This document shows, piece after piece, positions 21,742-32,909 of a DNA stretch of 64,000 bases. The DNA comes from Prunella strophiata (Eukaryota; Chordata; Aves; Passeriformes; Prunellidae): assembly GCA_036583965.1 (NCBI GenBank), contig JAZBQD010000030.1, positions 112,869,889-112,933,888 of the forward strand, in the 5' to 3' direction. Position 1 is the first letter of the stretch. Every line of letters starts with the position of its first letter. The translations under genes and the position numbers were made by a program. Below the pieces are notes generated by a model that did no database searches, was not told the DNA's origin, and was given only the letters and a program-made list of their open reading frames with translations.

Positions 21742-22363
21742 GGAGGAGGAGGAGAAGGAGGAGGAGGAGGAGGAGGAGGAGGAGGAGGAGGAGGAGGAGG
21801 AGGAGGAGGAGGAGGAGGAGGAGGAGGAGGAGGAGGAGGAGGAGGAGGAGGAGGAGGAGGAGGAGGAGGAGGAGGAGGAGGAGGAGGAGGAGGAGGAGGA
21901 GGAGGAGGAGGAGGAGGAGGAGGAGGAGGAGGAGGAGGAGGAGGAGGAGGAGGAGGAGGAGGAGGAGGAGGAGGAGGAGGAGGAGGAGGAGGAGGAGGAG
22001 GAGGAGGAGGAGGAGGAGGAGGAGGAGGAGGAGGAGGAGGAGGAGGAGGAGGAGGAGGAGGAGGAGGAGGAGGAGGAGGAGGAGGAGGAGGAGGAGGAGG
22101 AGGAGGAGGAGGAGGAGGAGGAGAAGGAGAAGGAGAAGGAGAAGGAGAAGGAGAAGGAGGAAGGAGAAGGAGAGAAGGAGAAGGAGAAGGAGAAGGAGAA
22201 GGAGAAGGAGAAGAAGAAGGAGAAGGAGAAGGAGAGGAGAAGAAGGAGAAGGAGAAGGAGAAGGGAGAAGGAGAAGGAGAAGGAGAGAGGAGAGAGGACG
22301 GAGAAGGAGACGGAGAAGGAGAAGGAGAAGGAGAAGGAGAGAGAAGAGAAGGAGGAGAAATCT
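21742..22363. repeat. (GGA)n / (GGAGAA)n polypurine tract, ~620 bp
   Basis: A near-perfect run of about 120 GGA units (to ~22120) continues as GGAGAA and GAGAAG mixtures to ~22363. The plus strand is almost purely purine throughout. The long Glu, Gly, Pro and Leu homopolymer ORFs here are artefacts of the repeat. Such tracts can form triplex (H-DNA) or GGA-type quadruplex structures. Confidence 0.97.
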
Positions 22364-22741
22364 TTCCCAAGGAAGGTCCCAGAGCTCTGATGGAGTCACC
22401 CCAGGCTCAGGACCCCACAGTCAGGACTGGGGAAGTGCTAGGAATAGATGTGGGGGTTTAGAAAGTCCCTGCCTTTCTAAAGGCCCCTGGCAGCAGGCAG
22501 GAGCTTTACAGCACCCCAAAACCCACTCTCATTCACAAGTTCTTTAATAATGGCTGATTTGGTCTGTTATAGAATGAATTATTTATTTAATAGACACAAA
22601 GCTAACAGACATAAGACTTATAATAAACTAAATACTACACAGGAGTAAGGACAAAAAGAAAACTACTAGTAGGTGTACACAGCATGTAAAGGTACCTACT
22701 AATCTTGCAGCTAGTGAAGAAATAACTTAGAGAAATCCATT
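22364..22741. other. Unannotated spacer
   Basis: Moderately GC-rich, then AT-rich. The segment 22540-22720 ('ttctttaataatggctg', 'ttatttaatagacacaa') has an LTR-like look but no termini or duplicates were found. Confidence 0.4.
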
Positions 22742-22880
22742 AAATTCCTGCCCTCATTAAATATTTTAATTCTATCCTTTCCACATGCACCTGCTCTGGA
22801 ATAGGAGTAATTTGAGAAAGTTTTTAGTCATTTGCAGCAAAATAAAGGTCAATAAAAGAGTTTAATCATTCAATTGGCAA
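22742..22880 (+). repeat. 139-bp duplicated segment, copy B
   Basis: Ungapped partner of 15967-16105, 6.8 kb away in direct orientation. Similarity stops sharply at 'ggcaa' on the right. Confidence 0.85.
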
Positions 22881-25404
22881 CTGTATCTTACCATCCAACT
22901 GTTGGTGGGGCACACATTGAGATCCTTTCCCTCAATTCCTAAGAAAGTAACCACAGAATCTGTGTCCAAGCTCTGGGGACAAGTCTTGAACACTTTCAGG
23001 GTGTGTGTGCAGAAGGCTTCTGACTGTGATAATTTGTGTGTCCTTTATAGTTTGTAAAGCAGTGTCTCTCAGTCAAGAATATTTATTTTTCTTTTCTCTC
23101 TTCCCACATCTGCTCTCCAGACTAAGATGTTGATTCTTAGCTGGGACCCAACCCCTTTTGGCACCAGAGATGTCCCTGGGCTATTTCTTCATTTCTGCCC
23201 CAATTCTCTGTGCTGGAGAGGGGGAGGACAGCCCTGCCACAGGGAGAGCCTAAATGACAACCCAGAAATGCCCTTGTGTCTTTGCCTGGTGCTGGTGGGC
23301 TGGGGAAAGCAGCAGAGCACAAAGGCAAGCACAGCACTCCCAAACCCTTCCAGGGCTTTCCAGCAGCAGAATGTTCCTCTCTGTTTTTTTTTTGGGCAGG
23401 CAATCACAAAAAGCAGATGTTACACTCTGCTCATTTTTGTCACTGGCACCCGGCCCCCTGGCAGGATTTGAGCAACTGTTGGCATCCTTGAGCAGCTGGG
23501 CAGCAAAGCTGCTTCCTTCCCTCACACAATGCCAGGCTGAGCAACCTTTGAGCCTAAAACCTCTTTCCTTTGTGGTCTGGATTTTGGCAGATTTTTCTCC
23601 TCCACTCCCCCTGCTCAAAGGTGGAATTCCCCAATCCTTGCAGAGCCTGGGGTGGGTCTGTACTGCACCATAAATGCACCAAAAACAGATGTAAAATCCA
23701 TGGCACTCCTTTAACTTTCACTGCAGAAAGACTTTCAGAGTTGTCTTTGCAGTTTGACTTCTCAGGATCTTTTTGAATTCAGCCTTCATCAATAAAGCAG
23801 GAAAAAGACTTAAGTGTGATGCATTTTACCTGGATGTCTAATGTAATACACAACTTTACAGAAAATGCTGAATAATTCTGACATTAAACATACAATTTGA
23901 AAGTGAAAATTGAAGTCATTGGCAATAAATCATTTGAAAAATGTTATTAAATCCAGCATTGATAGGTGGAAGGAGAAAAATTATGCCTTATAGATCACAG
24001 TTCTTTTGCTGGAAGCTAAATGTGATGTCATCTGTGGAAAAAAAAATAAAATGAAACCCTCAAACAAACATAAAAATGATCTACCTATTGGTCAAGTGCA
24101 CAATATTAGGAATGTCACTGATAGAACATTAAAAATAAAAATAATATACACCTGGTTAGGCATCAGATGTCACTTTTTCTGTGTTTTGGTTAATTACTGT
24201 AAAGAAAGAAAAAAAAATTAGTCTAAAACAAAACAAAGTTTGGTTGTGAGATCACACAATAAAATACTAGATAATATGGAATGTAAAACCTCTGGGTGGG
24301 AGTTCCAGCAGAAAAAATTGGAGATGCACTCAGCAGCTGGAGAAGAGAGTCATGATGCAAAGGAGAAAGGGAAAAGCTGCATGGAACAGTGTTTCAATAC
24401 AGTGCAATGGTCCAAAATTGCCATAATTTCCAGCTATCTTCATAAAAATCAACCATTAAAGGCCTGTCAGCAGTCAAAAACTCAGACATGCAGGGTGAGT
24501 TGGGCTGGACTGCTCCCAGCCAGTGAGAAGGAAATAAATATTTATAAATAAAAAAAAAAAAAAAAACAGATCAAATCCTGTTTGCAACGGGATAAGATGA
24601 TCTCTGGAAGCAACAGGAATTATCTAAGAAAAAAAGTAGGTGAAATTAATTCCACAATTGCCACCTAAAAGATTTCTTTAGCTTCCTGCAGCCTGGGTGA
24701 ATCTGTTATCCATGGGAAAACGTGGTTGCACAGAAAATTCCACTGGAAGTTTAATTTGGCTGCATCCTCTTGAAAAGAAGGGGATGTGTTACTGAAGGGA
24801 CAGGGCAAGTTCCTGGGGGAATTCAAGATTTTCTTTTTAAATTTTTTTAATTTTTAGCCTTTGTTCCATACTCTGGATCTTGCCAGCAGAGAAAACTTGC
24901 AGTGTTTGGGAGGAGTAGGAATTTTAAAACTTCTTAAAAAGCAGTTTGGGGGAATACATTGGATGTAGCCTCATGAATCATGTGTGAAATATCTGCCTGT
25001 GTTACTCCAAAGGTTTCCAGGCAGAATTTCTGGAATGAACTTGAAGCAAAATGCTCGTGATGTGAGGATATGCTCAAACTCTTTTTTCATATTTCACTGG
25101 GCACGTGTAGGATAGAGAATAACTGCTCCAAAGATAGATATCAAAACTGAATATTCTCTTCATAAATATAGAAAACCTACATTTAAAACTCCACTAGAAT
25201 TATCATATATCTGTTTATGCTGTTTATATCTCTTTGGGAATCATATACAGGACTCTGCACGAGATATTTTTAGATTACTGCATGATTTCACGTGACTTGC
25301 ATCTAAATTTAATCCAAAATTAAAATGAGTAACTACATTTATTTCAAACCCCCAGAAGCTGGAGGACTCTTCCAATAGATGATTCAATACCAAACCAAAA
25401 AAAA
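22881..25404. other. AT-rich non-coding stretch
   Basis: No supported gene. Contains an 18-bp A run near 24549-24566. Overlapping open frames in both strands between 23127 and 23776 have no recognised domain. Confidence 0.5.
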
Positions 25405-25512
25405 ATCAAAGAATTGTTTGGGTTGGAAGGGACCTTAAAGATAATTTAGTTCCAGCCCCTTTCTGTGGGCAGGGAACCTTCCACTAGACCAGGTTGCTCA
25501 GAGCTTCATGGA
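25405..25512 (-). mobile_element. Short CR1 LINE 3' fragment
   Basis: 'gaattgtttgggttggaagg', 'gaccttaaagataatttag', 'gggcagggaaccttccacta' and 'gaccaggttgctcagagc' on the plus strand are a reverse-complement CR1 terminus. Confidence 0.9.
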
Positions 25513-26171
25513 GCCTGAAACTTGAATTTCAATGAGTTTAAATGTAAAAATATATATTTACTTAACAAAATAGATGATTAATTAGTTGAAAAAACAAGAG
25601 TTTGTCACACAGGGACACAGAAGGAAGTGTTCTCTGATGAAGTGAGAGCTGGCATTGCATGAAGCATTCCACAGTTACACATTTTAGAACTCTCTCATTA
25701 AAGCAGATGATTCAAAGGAAATTTCTACAATATTTGAACTCCTTCTCCCTTCTGTGTTGGGTGTGGATCTATAGAAAGATGTTTGGCTGCTGGCAGGGAG
25801 GGGACACACAAATTCCATGTTTCCCATGGGCCTGTGCAGACAAACCCCCTGCATCAGGAGCAGCCACTGCTTTCTTCTCAGGCCTTTAGCTAAATTCCAC
25901 TTTTGAGGGGCAGAGCCTGAAAATTCAGGGAAGAACTTGACTCACAGATAAATTTTCCTGTTGTTTCCAACAGTAGGGGTCTGGTGACATCCTCTCACAC
26001 CTGCAGACCCCACCACAGTGACCCCAGGTGAGGAGCTGGTCTTTGGAAAAATCAGATTTTTCTGGATGATATCCCAGTCTTGTCATGATAATCCCAGAAA
26101 TGGTGAATCCATGTCACACATGGACCCATGGGTTATGGTGTAAACATCACTAAATATTTGTGCTGGTATTC
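25513..26171. other. Unannotated spacer
   Basis: No gene or repeat recognised. Confidence 0.45.
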
Positions 26172-26450
26172 ATAGAATTATAAAATCACAGGGTGGTTTG
26201 GGTGGGAAGGGAACTTAAAACCCATCCAGTGCCACCCCTGCCATGGCAGGGACACCTTCCAGTGTCCAGCCTGGCCTTGGGCACTGCCAGGGATCCAGGG
26301 GCAGCCACAGCTGCTCTGGGCACCCTGTACCAGCCCCTGCCCACCCTCACAGCCAGGAATTCCCAATTCCCAAGATCCCATCCCAGCCCTGCTCTCTGGC
26401 ACTTTGAAGCCATTCCCTGTGTCCTGGCACTCCATGCTCTCATAAAATCC
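26172..26450 (-). mobile_element. CR1 LINE 3' end
   Basis: Same landmarks as the copy at 19082 in reverse complement, with a deletion between 'gacaccttcc' and 'agtgtccagcctgg'. It is truncated near 'actccatgctctc'. Confidence 0.93.
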
Positions 26451-26719
26451 CTCCCCATCCTTGTAAATTCCCCTCTCTGTCTCTCACTTCTCTCCTACTG
26501 CAGCAGCTGTACCTACAGCACTCCTGAAACTGTGATTAATTACAGAACTGAAATTACATTCTCAAATAATTCCATCTAGACCAAGACTTTCAGGACACAT
26601 TAGCTGAATCTTGGTCTAAACCAGAGGCTTAAAAGAAGATCCTGTTGTCACTTGTCCCAAACTATTTGACATTTTCATCCACATCCAGATGCCCTTTGTA
26701 CCAACCTCCCTTCCCCTCC

Positions 26720-26842
26720 TGTGGTGGTTTAACCCCAGCTGACAAATAATTGACTTACTCCCTCCCTTCCAGCCCACCAGTGGGCAGGAGGACAAGTAAA
26801 CCTTGTGGGTTGAGATAAGGACAGTGTAATAACCAAAATAAC

Positions 26843-26934
<92 letters not shown>

Positions 26935-27364
26935 GCACTGGTGCTACTGATGATAATAATAATCATAGTGGTGAAAAGGAGAGAGAGTGACAGAACCCAG
27001 GAGACACAAGTGATGCACGACACAATTTTCACCACCCACTGACTGTTCCCAGCCTGTTCCTGAGCAGCCACTCCCAGTCAGCTTTCCCAGTTTCAACTGG
27101 GAATGGTGTCCTCTGGTGGGGAATGTCCCTTTGGCCACTCCAGGTCAGTGTCCTGACTGTGCTTCCTCCCTAGCTTTGTGTGCATCTCCTCATTTTTCAG
27201 AGCATGAGACACTGAAAAATCCTGGATTTAGGGAAAACTGCTCACAACACTAAACTTCAGGGTGGTTTTTCATACTAAAGCCAAACCAGCTTCTAGGAAA
27301 AAAAATTAAAATTATATTAAAAGTTGAAATTAAAGTTAACCCTCCCCCAGCCAAAACCAGGACA
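26720..27364 (-). mobile_element. Solo LTR of an avian endogenous retrovirus with 6-bp target duplication
   Basis: The element starts tgtggtggtttaaccccagc and ends ccaaaaccaggaca, so it has TGT...ACA termini. It is flanked on both sides by CCCTCC (26714-26719 and 27365-27370), a perfect 6-bp target-site duplication. Internal landmarks 'gtgggttgagataaggacag', 'gatgcacgacacaatttt' and 'gcatgagacactgaaaaatc' fit a known avian LTR layout, usually read from the opposite strand. This is why minus orientation is assigned. No internal retroviral genes remain. An AAT array has expanded inside it. Confidence 0.85.
26843..26933. repeat. (AAT)30 array inside the LTR
   Basis: About thirty perfect AAT units. 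It sits where this LTR type normally carries a short mixed taa/tga-rich segment, so the array is an expansion of LTR sequence and not a separate insertion. Confidence 0.95.
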
Positions 27365-27370
27365 CCCTCC

Positions 27371-28328
27371 AGAGTTTCCTCTCCAGCTGGATCACCTCCA
27401 GGTTTTCTGCATCCAAACCTTTTCAAGCCACAGCTCTTTCAGTTATTAATAAGTACAGAGAAATGCCAGCTCATAACAAGCCCAGATGAAATATTTAAAT
27501 ATCCACCTTTTTGTCAGTTCTGAAAATGATGGCAGCTTCCCAGTTCCATTATATTTGCAGTTCCATACCTCTGCTTCAAGACTGCAAATCTACAAGCAGC
27601 TGTTATTACCTGTTTTTCTCTATTAAAGGTTATGCAGTCAGAACTCTGTTGAGGGCTTTGTTTAACTGCAAATATCAAATTTTCCTCCCCAGTTTTCACT
27701 GTGAGTAACTCTTATGTTCTGCACTGGTTCTGTCAGCACAACATCACTTGCAAGCACATTGGGGTCCCCCACTTGAGTAAAACACACAGAATGCATAAAA
27801 TAAAGATATTTTGCTGTCAGGAAAGAAGGGGTTTGCTCCAATTCTTTCTCCATAATTCTCTTTTCTATTCTTTTGGCTTGAAGGAGTCAACAAGGAGAGA
27901 AGAAAGGAGTTAGTTAAAGTCACTGCTGAGGAATGGCAAGGAAAAGAAATGTGGTAAAATTAAAATGCAAATTAAAGGGCGTGCATTTGTGCACAAGTGC
28001 TTGTGAGTGTGAACCCAAAGGGACAGGAAATTCCAAGGATTTGCAGGAGTCACCTCGCTGTGGCAGGGTGTGAATCACCCGAGTGAAGAGGTGGAAAAGT
28101 GCAAAAGAAGGAGTGCAAAAGTGTTCAAACAGGTGCTGGGGAGAGAATTTCAGCTGTTCCACAGCTCCTGGTCACAACATTCTTATACAATTCCCACACT
28201 GTGATACAATTCCAACATTCCAAATAAAATTAATACATAACAGGAGCGAGTCCATCACAGTGTGCATGGAGGAGACAGGGCACTCATGAGATACACTGAG
28301 AAAAAAACAGAGGAAAAATAACTTTAAT
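27371..28328. other. Unannotated stretch between two LTRs
   Basis: No gene recognised. It is not retroviral internal sequence as far as I can see: no protease, reverse-transcriptase or primer-binding-site landmarks. Confidence 0.45.
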
Positions 28329-28803
28329 TGTGGGCAATGGATTTATAGAGAGTCCTTAGGGTTTGATAGAAGGTTTAAATAGCATGTATTTGTATGTAAA
28401 CTTTGAGATAAGAAATGTTGATCTAGAAATGTTATGGAATAGGATGGATATTGTTGAGAGAGAAATGGAGTTAGAAAAAAGTTTTAAAGGATGGTTTTAC
28501 AAATAAGATTAGATATTTTGGAGAAATAGAATTATGAAAGATGTACTGTAGTAAGATTTATGAGGGGTAGTTTTAGATTATTGGCTTAAAGATATTTACA
28601 GTTTAGTGTGGTAAAGAGTTGATAGGTTAAGAAATGTTGAGAGTGTACTGTAATTAGGAAATAGTTGGTTTTTGATTGTGATGGAGTGAATGATAACATC
28701 TGTATTGTCTCACCCTTCTCATGAGACTGAAAATGGAATAAAAGTTTTTCAAACACCTCTCAGTTGCCCCATCTCTGGGTCAGGAAAAGGGAATTGTCTG
28801 ACA
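28329..28803 (+). mobile_element. Probable solo LTR, cytosine-poor type
   Basis: From 28329 (tgtgggcaatgg) the plus strand is strikingly poor in C for ~370 bases. 'gaataaaagtttttcaaaca' follows, with AATAAA at 28737-28742 and 'ttgccccatctctgggtcag', a layout matching U3-R-U5 of passerine LTRs. The likely end is 28803 (...ctgaca). The flanks tttaat (28323-28328) and cttaat (28804-28809) could be a 6-bp target duplication with one mismatch. No retroviral genes are attached. Confidence 0.6.
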
Positions 28804-28809
28804 CTTAAT

Positions 28810-29959
28810 GACTCCAATCTGCCAGGATTCCCCCAGCACAGCCACTGCAACACTCACAGCTCCCCTGCCCTGATTGATTCCTCACCCCTGGAGCAATTCT
28901 GTAAATGTGGGGGGAAGGGAGTGCTGCCACCCTGTTCTCCTAAACAGATAATCCTCCTACCCCCTCAATAAAAAAAAAAAAAAAATACAATGTACCTCTG
29001 ATGGACAAATATTGCAAAATCTTTGGATTTTCCAAAATTTAACCGAGTTAAGGCAAATCTAATAAGTCTAGTTGATCACTAAGATTTTTTTTTTTTCCTG
29101 CTTTTAAAAAGAAATGTTTTGTTGTTGTAGGATGTTGAACCCTCATTGTGCACTGCTGCCATGGAAGGTGCATTATAATGGAAATGTAGATGATGCCAGG
29201 CCCCAGCATGTGTTTCCAATTAAAATTCTGCTAAGATGTTGGAGTATGACCTGATTAGCTCTGCCAGTTATCAGAGCTCAGCTTCTGTGACCCCTTATCT
29301 TATTCAACAACTGCTGTCTGACTCTGTACATTTGGACAGGAAAGCACCACATCCCTAAAAGGCCAGGGAAGTTTTATGGAGTCAATAAAACCTTCCACAA
29401 ATCATTTATTGTGGGTCAGGGGTGGCACTTCCAGCTGTTTTCTGTCCCATGAATCTCCCCTGCCTGCCCACACATCTTAATAAGAAATAATTAGCACAGC
29501 TCAAACTGTGCAGGTTGATGTCTGCTTTTTTTAGGTGTAACAACTGCACATAGTGGAATTTACTGCAGTAGAATTACCTGTGAATTCTTGAGGCTTGAAA
29601 CAATAGAAAGGTTATCTCTTTTCATCCAGGATTCCTCCGTGGTGTTATCAGACAAGGAGCAGCATGAAAGCCCTTTCTAAGAAGCAGTGTCCTTAGTCAG
29701 CAGGAAAAGAGCAGTGTATTATTTATGGAAAGCAGGCAATATGCAATCACAGAGAAAGGGTGGTAGATGAAGTGGCAGATCAAGCCTGAGCTTTGAAAAT
29801 GTTTTTTATGTCATACATATATAAATTTGTCAGTTAGGTCAATTATGAACAATTATCAAAAGACATCTTTTCATGTAAATTTTACTTTAGAGTCTAATTT
29901 CAAGTAGTGGCTACTCATTTTGAATTGGTCCCTGTGAGGGTGGGAGATGCCCTGGCAGA
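28810..29959. other. Unannotated non-coding stretch
   Basis: Short A and T runs near 28970 and 29085. No gene or repeat family recognised. Confidence 0.45.
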
Positions 29960-30102
29960 AAAAAATTGTGGCTGCCTCATCCCTGGAAGTGTCCAAGGCC
30001 AGGCTGGAGCAGCCTGGGATAGTGGAAGGTGTCCCTGCCCATGGCAGGGGTGGGAATGAGATGATCTTTAAGGTCCCTCCTTAAAGGAATTCTGTGATTC
30101 TA
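29960..30102 (+). mobile_element. CR1 LINE 3' end
   Basis: 'catccctggaagtgtccaag', 'gatagtggaaggtgtccctg', 'cccatggcaggggtgggaat' and 'gatctttaaggtccctcc' followed by 'attctgtgattctac'. Complete at the 3' end and 5'-truncated. Confidence 0.93.
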
Positions 30103-30659
30103 CATTCAGACAGTGCCAGAAAAATTCTTTTTCAAACCCTTCAGCAGTCCCCTCTCCTCACCTTCCCCAAAGACACACAGACATTATGCAGACATTTCCA
30201 GCCTCTTGTTCTGCACCAGCAACAGGAAAGAATAACAGGAGAGGTTGGGAAGACAGGAGCAGGTTCTCCAGCTGGGAATGTTTTTAGCACAGAGCTGCAT
30301 AGGCAAGGGCTTCACCCGGAGGTGGGTGTTAATGTAACTTTTTTCAAAGTGACAGTAAAAATGCAGAGCCCAGAAAAGCCAGGCCAGATGGATCCCTCCC
30401 TGCTTTCACGGGCTGTGCCTCAAATACCACGGTGCATATGGGTTTTGGGGGGTGAGGTGGTTTTCTGCTGGGTGAAACTCAGTATTGATAATGCCAGGGA
30501 GAGCCTGGGAGCTTTCCAAGGGTGGAGATGGAGAGTTTACACTTTATTGACAAAGGTGTCTGCTGTCCCCAGCTCTGTCCTCATGTTTCCCCCAGCCTGC
30601 TCTGCTGCTGTGGCAAAGGGAGCTGAGGAGGCTCCATGCTTTGAGCTCAGGGAGTCCCA
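30103..30659. other. Open frame without recognised product
   Basis: A 191-codon open frame starts within the CR1 tail at 30094 and runs to 30669, where it enters the next CR1. Nothing in it matches a domain I know, it has no splice framing, and both ends lie in CR1 repeat sequence. I regard it as chance. Confidence 0.4.
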
Positions 30660-30977
30660 GGATCCCTGAGCTTGGAAAAGAGTTCCAAGGTCATCAGAGT
30701 CCAAGCTGTGACCCATGGCCCCACCTTGTCCCCAGCCCAGAGCACTCAGTGCCACCTGCAGGGGACACCTGCAGGGATGGGCACTGCAAAGCTCCCTGGG
30801 CAGCCCCTGCCAAGGCCTGAGCAGCCTTTCCATGGGCAAATTCCTGCTGCTGGCCAAGCTGAGCCTGCCCTGGGCCCAGCCTGAGGCCGTTCCCTCTGCT
30901 CCTGTCCCTGTTCCCTGGAGCAGAGCCCGACCCCCCCGGCTGTGCCCTCCTGGCAGGGACTTGTGCAGAGCCACAAG
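30660..30977 (-). mobile_element. CR1 LINE, 3' part, interrupted by an LTR
   Basis: 'gcttggaaaagagttccaag', 'tcatcagagtccaagctgtg' and 'cctgcagggatgggcactgc', to 'ggcagggacttgtgcagagc' and 'cacaag', is a reverse-complement CR1. The same CR1 continues at 31439 after the LTR. The uninterrupted counterpart at 63920-63990 shows that 'cacaag' is normally followed by 'ggccccctgagcc'. Confidence 0.9.
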
Positions 30978-31438
30978 TGATGCCTTGTGAACCTGCCCTA
31001 GAGCAGAGGCTGGGCAGAGCTGAAGAATAAAGCAGGGATTTATTCAAAGGATCTCCTCCATGGATGCACCTTGGGCAGCAGCAGAGCCCAGCCAGGGCTG
31101 CACCCAAGATGAACCAAAATGGTCCCAAAATGCACGAGCGCTCCCGGGGTCTCTCCCTTGGATCAGCTCTGCTCCATTTGCACCTTGGAGTTCATTGTCC
31201 CATTCCAACTTTAGGTTCTCCAGTCCCACCCTGCTTGTTTTTCTCTCTTCAGCCCACGGGGTTTGTGCTCTTGGGGCTGAGATTTGGATCATTTGTCCTT
31301 GGTGCCCAGCTGGAGCAGGAATTGTTTTGTCTCCCTGCTCTGTGCACAGAGCTCAGCATGCCCTGATGTGAAGCTCAGCCCCACACACTAAAGCAGCAGA
31401 GAATGTGAAAAATAGAAAAGCTCAAACCTGAGGCATCA
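30978..31438 (-). mobile_element. Solo LTR of an endogenous retrovirus, copy 2
   Basis: Starts tgatgccttgtgaacctgcc and ends acctgaggcatca on the plus strand, with inverted termini TGATGCC/GGCATCA. It is nearly identical to the copies at 7509 and 37237 across ~460 bp. It splits a CR1 element, so it is younger than that CR1. The right junction contains extra bases (tttcccccctgaagcatca) before recognisable CR1 resumes, so the exact right end and any target duplication are unclear. Confidence 0.78.
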
Positions 31439-31640
31439 TTTCCCCCCTGAAGCATCAGAAGCTCCCCCCTGAACCTCCTTTGCTCCAGGCTGAGCCCCTT
31501 CCCAGCTCCTCAGGGATTCTCCATTCCCTTCCCAGCTCCCTCAGGGATTCTCCATTCCCTTCCCAGCTCCATTCCCTGCCCTGGACACCCCCCAACCCCT
31601 CCAGGGCTCTCTGGAAGTGAAAAGGCCAGAACTGAACAAA
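31439..31640 (-). mobile_element. CR1 LINE, 5' continuation after the LTR
   Basis: 'ctcccccctgaacctccttt' and 'gctccaggctgagccccttc' are the reverse complement of 'gaggctcaggggg...' in CR1, continuing the copy broken at 30977. The segment then enters a short 31-bp tandem repeat and ends near 'ccctccagggctctctgg'. Confidence 0.85.
31495..31572 (-). repeat. 31-bp tandem repeat in CR1, about 3 partial units
   Basis: Reverse complement of the unit 'gagctgggaaggga' plus 'atggagaatccctgagg'. The same unit occurs at 53498-53650 and 63868-63917. Confidence 0.9.
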
Positions 31641-32909
31641 AGGAGAACATTCACTCCACCCAGTGAAAGGGAGGAGGATTTGTTCTAACCCAAAAGTTAA
31701 ATTTCCAGGTTGGGCCCCTATCTGGGTACCTTTTCTAACCAATTAAAGGAGGCAGACACCCCCAGAGGATGATTCCCTGTGCCATCTTTAGGAGGGAACA
31801 AAACAGGCACTTTTCATCCCAATTTCCTGCAGTGCCAGACAGGTGAACCAGCAGAGGTTTAGCTTAGGGGTGGCTGAAATCCAACAGGTGAGATGCAAAA
31901 AAAGCCATCAGCCTGTATATTACAATGTATATTTTAGTTAAATCTGAAATTATTTGTTTCAGTGCAGTTCAGGGTACACTGACCTCTGCTTTCCCAAACC
32001 TTTCTCTGCAATAATCCTCACTCCTGGAGTGACCTTTGCAGAGCTGTGTGGGATTGCAGGGCTGCAGATTGTGCTCTGCTAGAACTTCTGGCCTGAGTTG
32101 CACTCCAAACACCCACAGGCTTGCACCAGGAATTTTAGGCTCATAGGGATCAATGTTACTTCTCAAAATGGGATAACAGAACTGGCATCATCCTCATGAT
32201 TTTATAGATTAAGTTGGTTTTAACTCAAGTCTGGATCCAGGTTCTCTCTCTCTCAGCAGCCCTTTTCAGTAAGGTTGTTGTAAGTGGAAGCAGAAAGGCT
32301 GAAAAAACAAGTAATTAATGTGCTAACTGTGGGAGGAACAAACAAAAGGAAAACAAAAGGAGCTGTGGATTTCTGTGAAACCATGAAAGGGAATAAAACC
32401 CCACTTTTTTTACTGTACCTTAGGCTGGTTTGTCACTCCAGTGTTTCAATAACAGGAAAGAAAAAAAGAGACAGGAATGTGCAAGGTTCTGCCCTCAGAC
32501 TCCTGCTGGAGCAATAATGGAAGTATAACTAATTAAGGGCCTGATCAAGCTCCTGTTGAAGCCAAGAGAAAGCTTCCCACTGTTTCAGATGGCTTTGGAT
32601 CAGCTCTGAGTGCGTGGAGTGCAAATATGACTGCACCAAAACCATGGTCTGCTCTCAGTCAGGGCTGCCTGAAGGATGCTGCCAAGCCAGGGCTGGCCCA
32701 GAGCTGCTCTGGAGCAAAGTCAGAGGCTTCTTACTTCAAATTAAAGAGATCTATGAAAGCTGATCTTGGTCTGAGAAGGATAAAATGGTAGAGACAGGGC
32801 TTGGGGAAAGCTGGGCTGAGCCATTTGTGTGCTGCTCCTGACACTGGTGGGAGAAGGAGAAGAAATGAGAATTTCCCTCTTTTCAGCACACCTGGAGCTG
32901 AACCCATCC
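31641..32909. other. Unannotated non-coding stretch
   Basis: No gene or repeat recognised by eye. Confidence 0.45.

Noticed and set aside
21611..22461. Poly-Glu, poly-Gly, poly-Pro and poly-Leu open frames
   Set aside because: All are frames of the GGA tract. No upstream coding sequence or splice framing supports them.
22540..22720. Another LTR around the 'ttctttaataatggctg' segment
   Set aside because: Texture is LTR-like but no terminal inverted bases, target duplication or second copy could be found.
26720..28803. A provirus bounded by the two LTRs at 26.7 and 28.3 kb
   Set aside because: The two LTRs belong to different families, the first has its own complete target duplication, and the sequence between them shows no retroviral genes.
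30094..30669. 191-codon open frame as a possible gene
   Set aside because: Starts in a CR1 tail, ends in the next CR1, and shows no recognisable domain, signal or splice structure.
31044..31371. Open frames of 82-103 codons repeated at three loci on both strands
   Set aside because: They lie within the three LTR copies and are preserved only because the copies are similar. Competing frames on both strands are equally preserved, so there is no sign of selection for one protein.
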